Source: Candidatus Omnitrophota bacterium (GTDB lineage Bacteria > Omnitrophota > Gorgyraeia > Gygaellales > Profunditerraquicolaceae). Taken from it: a stretch of DNA of 6,648 nucleotides. The translations under genes were made by a program, and so were the position numbers. Below are positions 6,335 through 6,648 of the stretch, piece after piece. Under the pieces are notes generated by a model. It was not told the DNA's origin. It searched no databases and saw only the letters and a list, made by a program, of their open reading frames with translations. The DNA is taken from NCBI GenBank assembly GCA_028716305.1, contig JAQUQA010000066.1, forward strand, positions 1-6,648. The letters are read 5' to 3'. The number at the start of each line of letters is the position of its first letter. Positions within the stretch are counted from its first letter, which is position 1.

Positions 6335-6412
6335 TGGTCGGGGCGGACAGACTTGAACTGTCGACCTCAGCGTCCCGAACGCTGCGCTCTAGCCAAACTG
6401 AGCCACGCCCCG
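6335..6412 (-). tRNA. tRNA-Pro(CGG), CCA end encoded
   Basis: A complete cloverleaf folds on the minus strand: acceptor stem CGGGGCG/CGCCCCG (7 bp), D arm GCTC/GAGC with GG in the loop, anticodon stem CAGCG/CGCTG with loop TTCGGGA giving anticodon CGG, a 5-base variable loop, T arm GACAG/CTGTC with loop TTCAAGT, discriminator A and a genome-encoded CCA. The total is 78 nt. The C1-G72 pair and A73 fit bacterial tRNA-Pro. It reads CCG codons. It sits head-on at the start of the operon, with a promoter immediately upstream. Confidence 0.97.
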
Positions 6413-6419
6413 GTCACTC

Positions 6420-6448
6420 ACTATAGGTGTATCAATACCGGCAGTAAA
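6420..6448 (-). promoter_or_regulatory. Sigma70-type promoter of tRNA-Pro
   Basis: On the minus strand a -35 box TTTACT (6443-6448, four of six consensus bases) and a -10 box TATAGT (6420-6425, five of six) are separated by exactly 17 bp. The -10 ends seven bases before the mature tRNA 5' end at 6412, so transcription would start at or within a base or so of the tRNA, leaving almost no leader for RNase P to remove. It probably also drives the downstream operon. The call rests on sequence match only. Confidence 0.65.
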
Positions 6449-6459
6449 CAAAATATAGT

Positions 6460-6648
6460 TTAAGGTGTTTCTATAGGAGATGGTTTATGTCGGGGGACGT
6501 TCGTTCCCCATGGGGAAACCGATGGTTTCCCCTCTGGCGTCCCCGCCAAAAACCGGCGGGGCCTGTCACCCCTTCCTTTTAAACTTAAAAGAACACTCTT
6601 GGGGAGAAAACGGTCTTTTCTCCCCAAACCCCTCTTTCTAGGTTTTTC
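6460..6648. repeat. Cluster of five inverted repeats upstream of the tRNA promoter
   Basis: This right-edge stretch has no convincing gene. It contains inverted repeats at 6492-6509 (7 bp stem with one G-T, loop GTTC), 6512-6532 (GGGGAAACC/GGTTTCCCC, loop GAT), 6541-6561 (CCCCGCC/GGCGGGG, 7-base loop), 6576-6591 (CTTTTAA/TTAAAAG, 2-base loop) and 6599-6627 (12-bp perfect stem TTGGGGAGAAAA, 5-base loop). A 14-bp perfect palindrome, TTCCCCATGGGGAA (6504-6517), bridges the first two and offers an alternative fold. A minus-strand frame is open from the edge to TAA at 6460, but it is Arg/Lys/Pro/Gly-rich and follows the hairpins, so I do not call it a gene. It could be an intergenic repeat element, a structured RNA, or the tail of a feature outside the window. 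Confidence 0.75.

Noticed and set aside
6487..6582. Plus-strand 31-codon frame (MSGDVRSPWG...) preceded by AGGAGA
   Set aside because: It has a plausible ribosome-binding site, but the coding part is made almost wholly of palindromes and Trp/Pro/Arg codons, with no protein-like pattern.
6599..6627. 12-bp perfect hairpin as an intrinsic terminator
   Set aside because: Neither strand has a T-run directly after the stem, so it does not meet the usual pattern.
6460..6648. Minus-strand reading frame of 62 codons open at the right edge, ending at TAA 6460-6462
   Set aside because: It is Arg/Lys/Pro/Gly-rich, its sequence is dictated by the inverted repeats, and it has no recognisable domain. It could be a gene tail only if the right flank shows one.

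Overview
The window carries a compact, single-direction gene block, all on the minus strand and read right to left: tRNA-Pro(CGG), acylphosphatase, a metallophosphoesterase, NAD+-dependent DNA ligase (ligA), a short lipoprotein of unknown function, a GloB-like metallo-beta-lactamase-fold hydrolase, a XerC/XerD tyrosine recombinase, and a class II tRNA nucleotidyltransferase/poly(A) polymerase family gene that runs off the left edge. NAD+-dependent ligase, Shine-Dalgarno-like start sites and a sigma70-type promoter make this bacterial. The housekeeping proteins, the uncharacterised lipoprotein and the abundant short heptamer repeats remind me of the candidate phylum Omnitrophota or a similar uncultured lineage. 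That placement is recall-based, needs a database search, and is held at moderate to low confidence.

Layout. At the right edge (about 6460-6648) no convincing gene is seen. The stretch holds five closely packed inverted repeats, followed by a good promoter (-35 TTTACT, 17-bp spacer, -10 TATAGT) almost touching the 5' end of tRNA-Pro. A 73-bp gap with an 8-bp-stem palindrome separates the tRNA from acyP. From acyP to xerD the genes are joined by TAATG, TAAGATG, ATGA, ATGA and TAGGATG junctions, so this is almost certainly one translationally coupled operon. An intergenic gap of roughly 80-130 bp, largely made of 7-bp tandem repeats, separates xerD from the tRNA nucleotidyltransferase gene.

How the genes relate. 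The set is a housekeeping mix rather than one pathway: DNA joining (LigA), chromosome dimer resolution or site-specific recombination (Xer), tRNA supply and 3'-end maturation (tRNA-Pro and the nucleotidyltransferase) and small-molecule hydrolysis (AcyP, phosphoesterase, MBL-fold enzyme). No defence system, transposase or CRISPR array is visible.

The most unusual aspect is simple-sequence repeats sitting at gene starts. Two different heptamer tracts encode the N-terminus and signal peptide core of the lipoprotein, and because 7 is not a multiple of 3, a change of one unit would shift the frame. A (GA)5 tract directly after the best ATG of the tRNA nucleotidyltransferase gene leaves that ATG out of frame with the conserved protein. 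Both look like possible contingency (phase-variable) loci, though the second could equally be a sequence error or a misjudged start.
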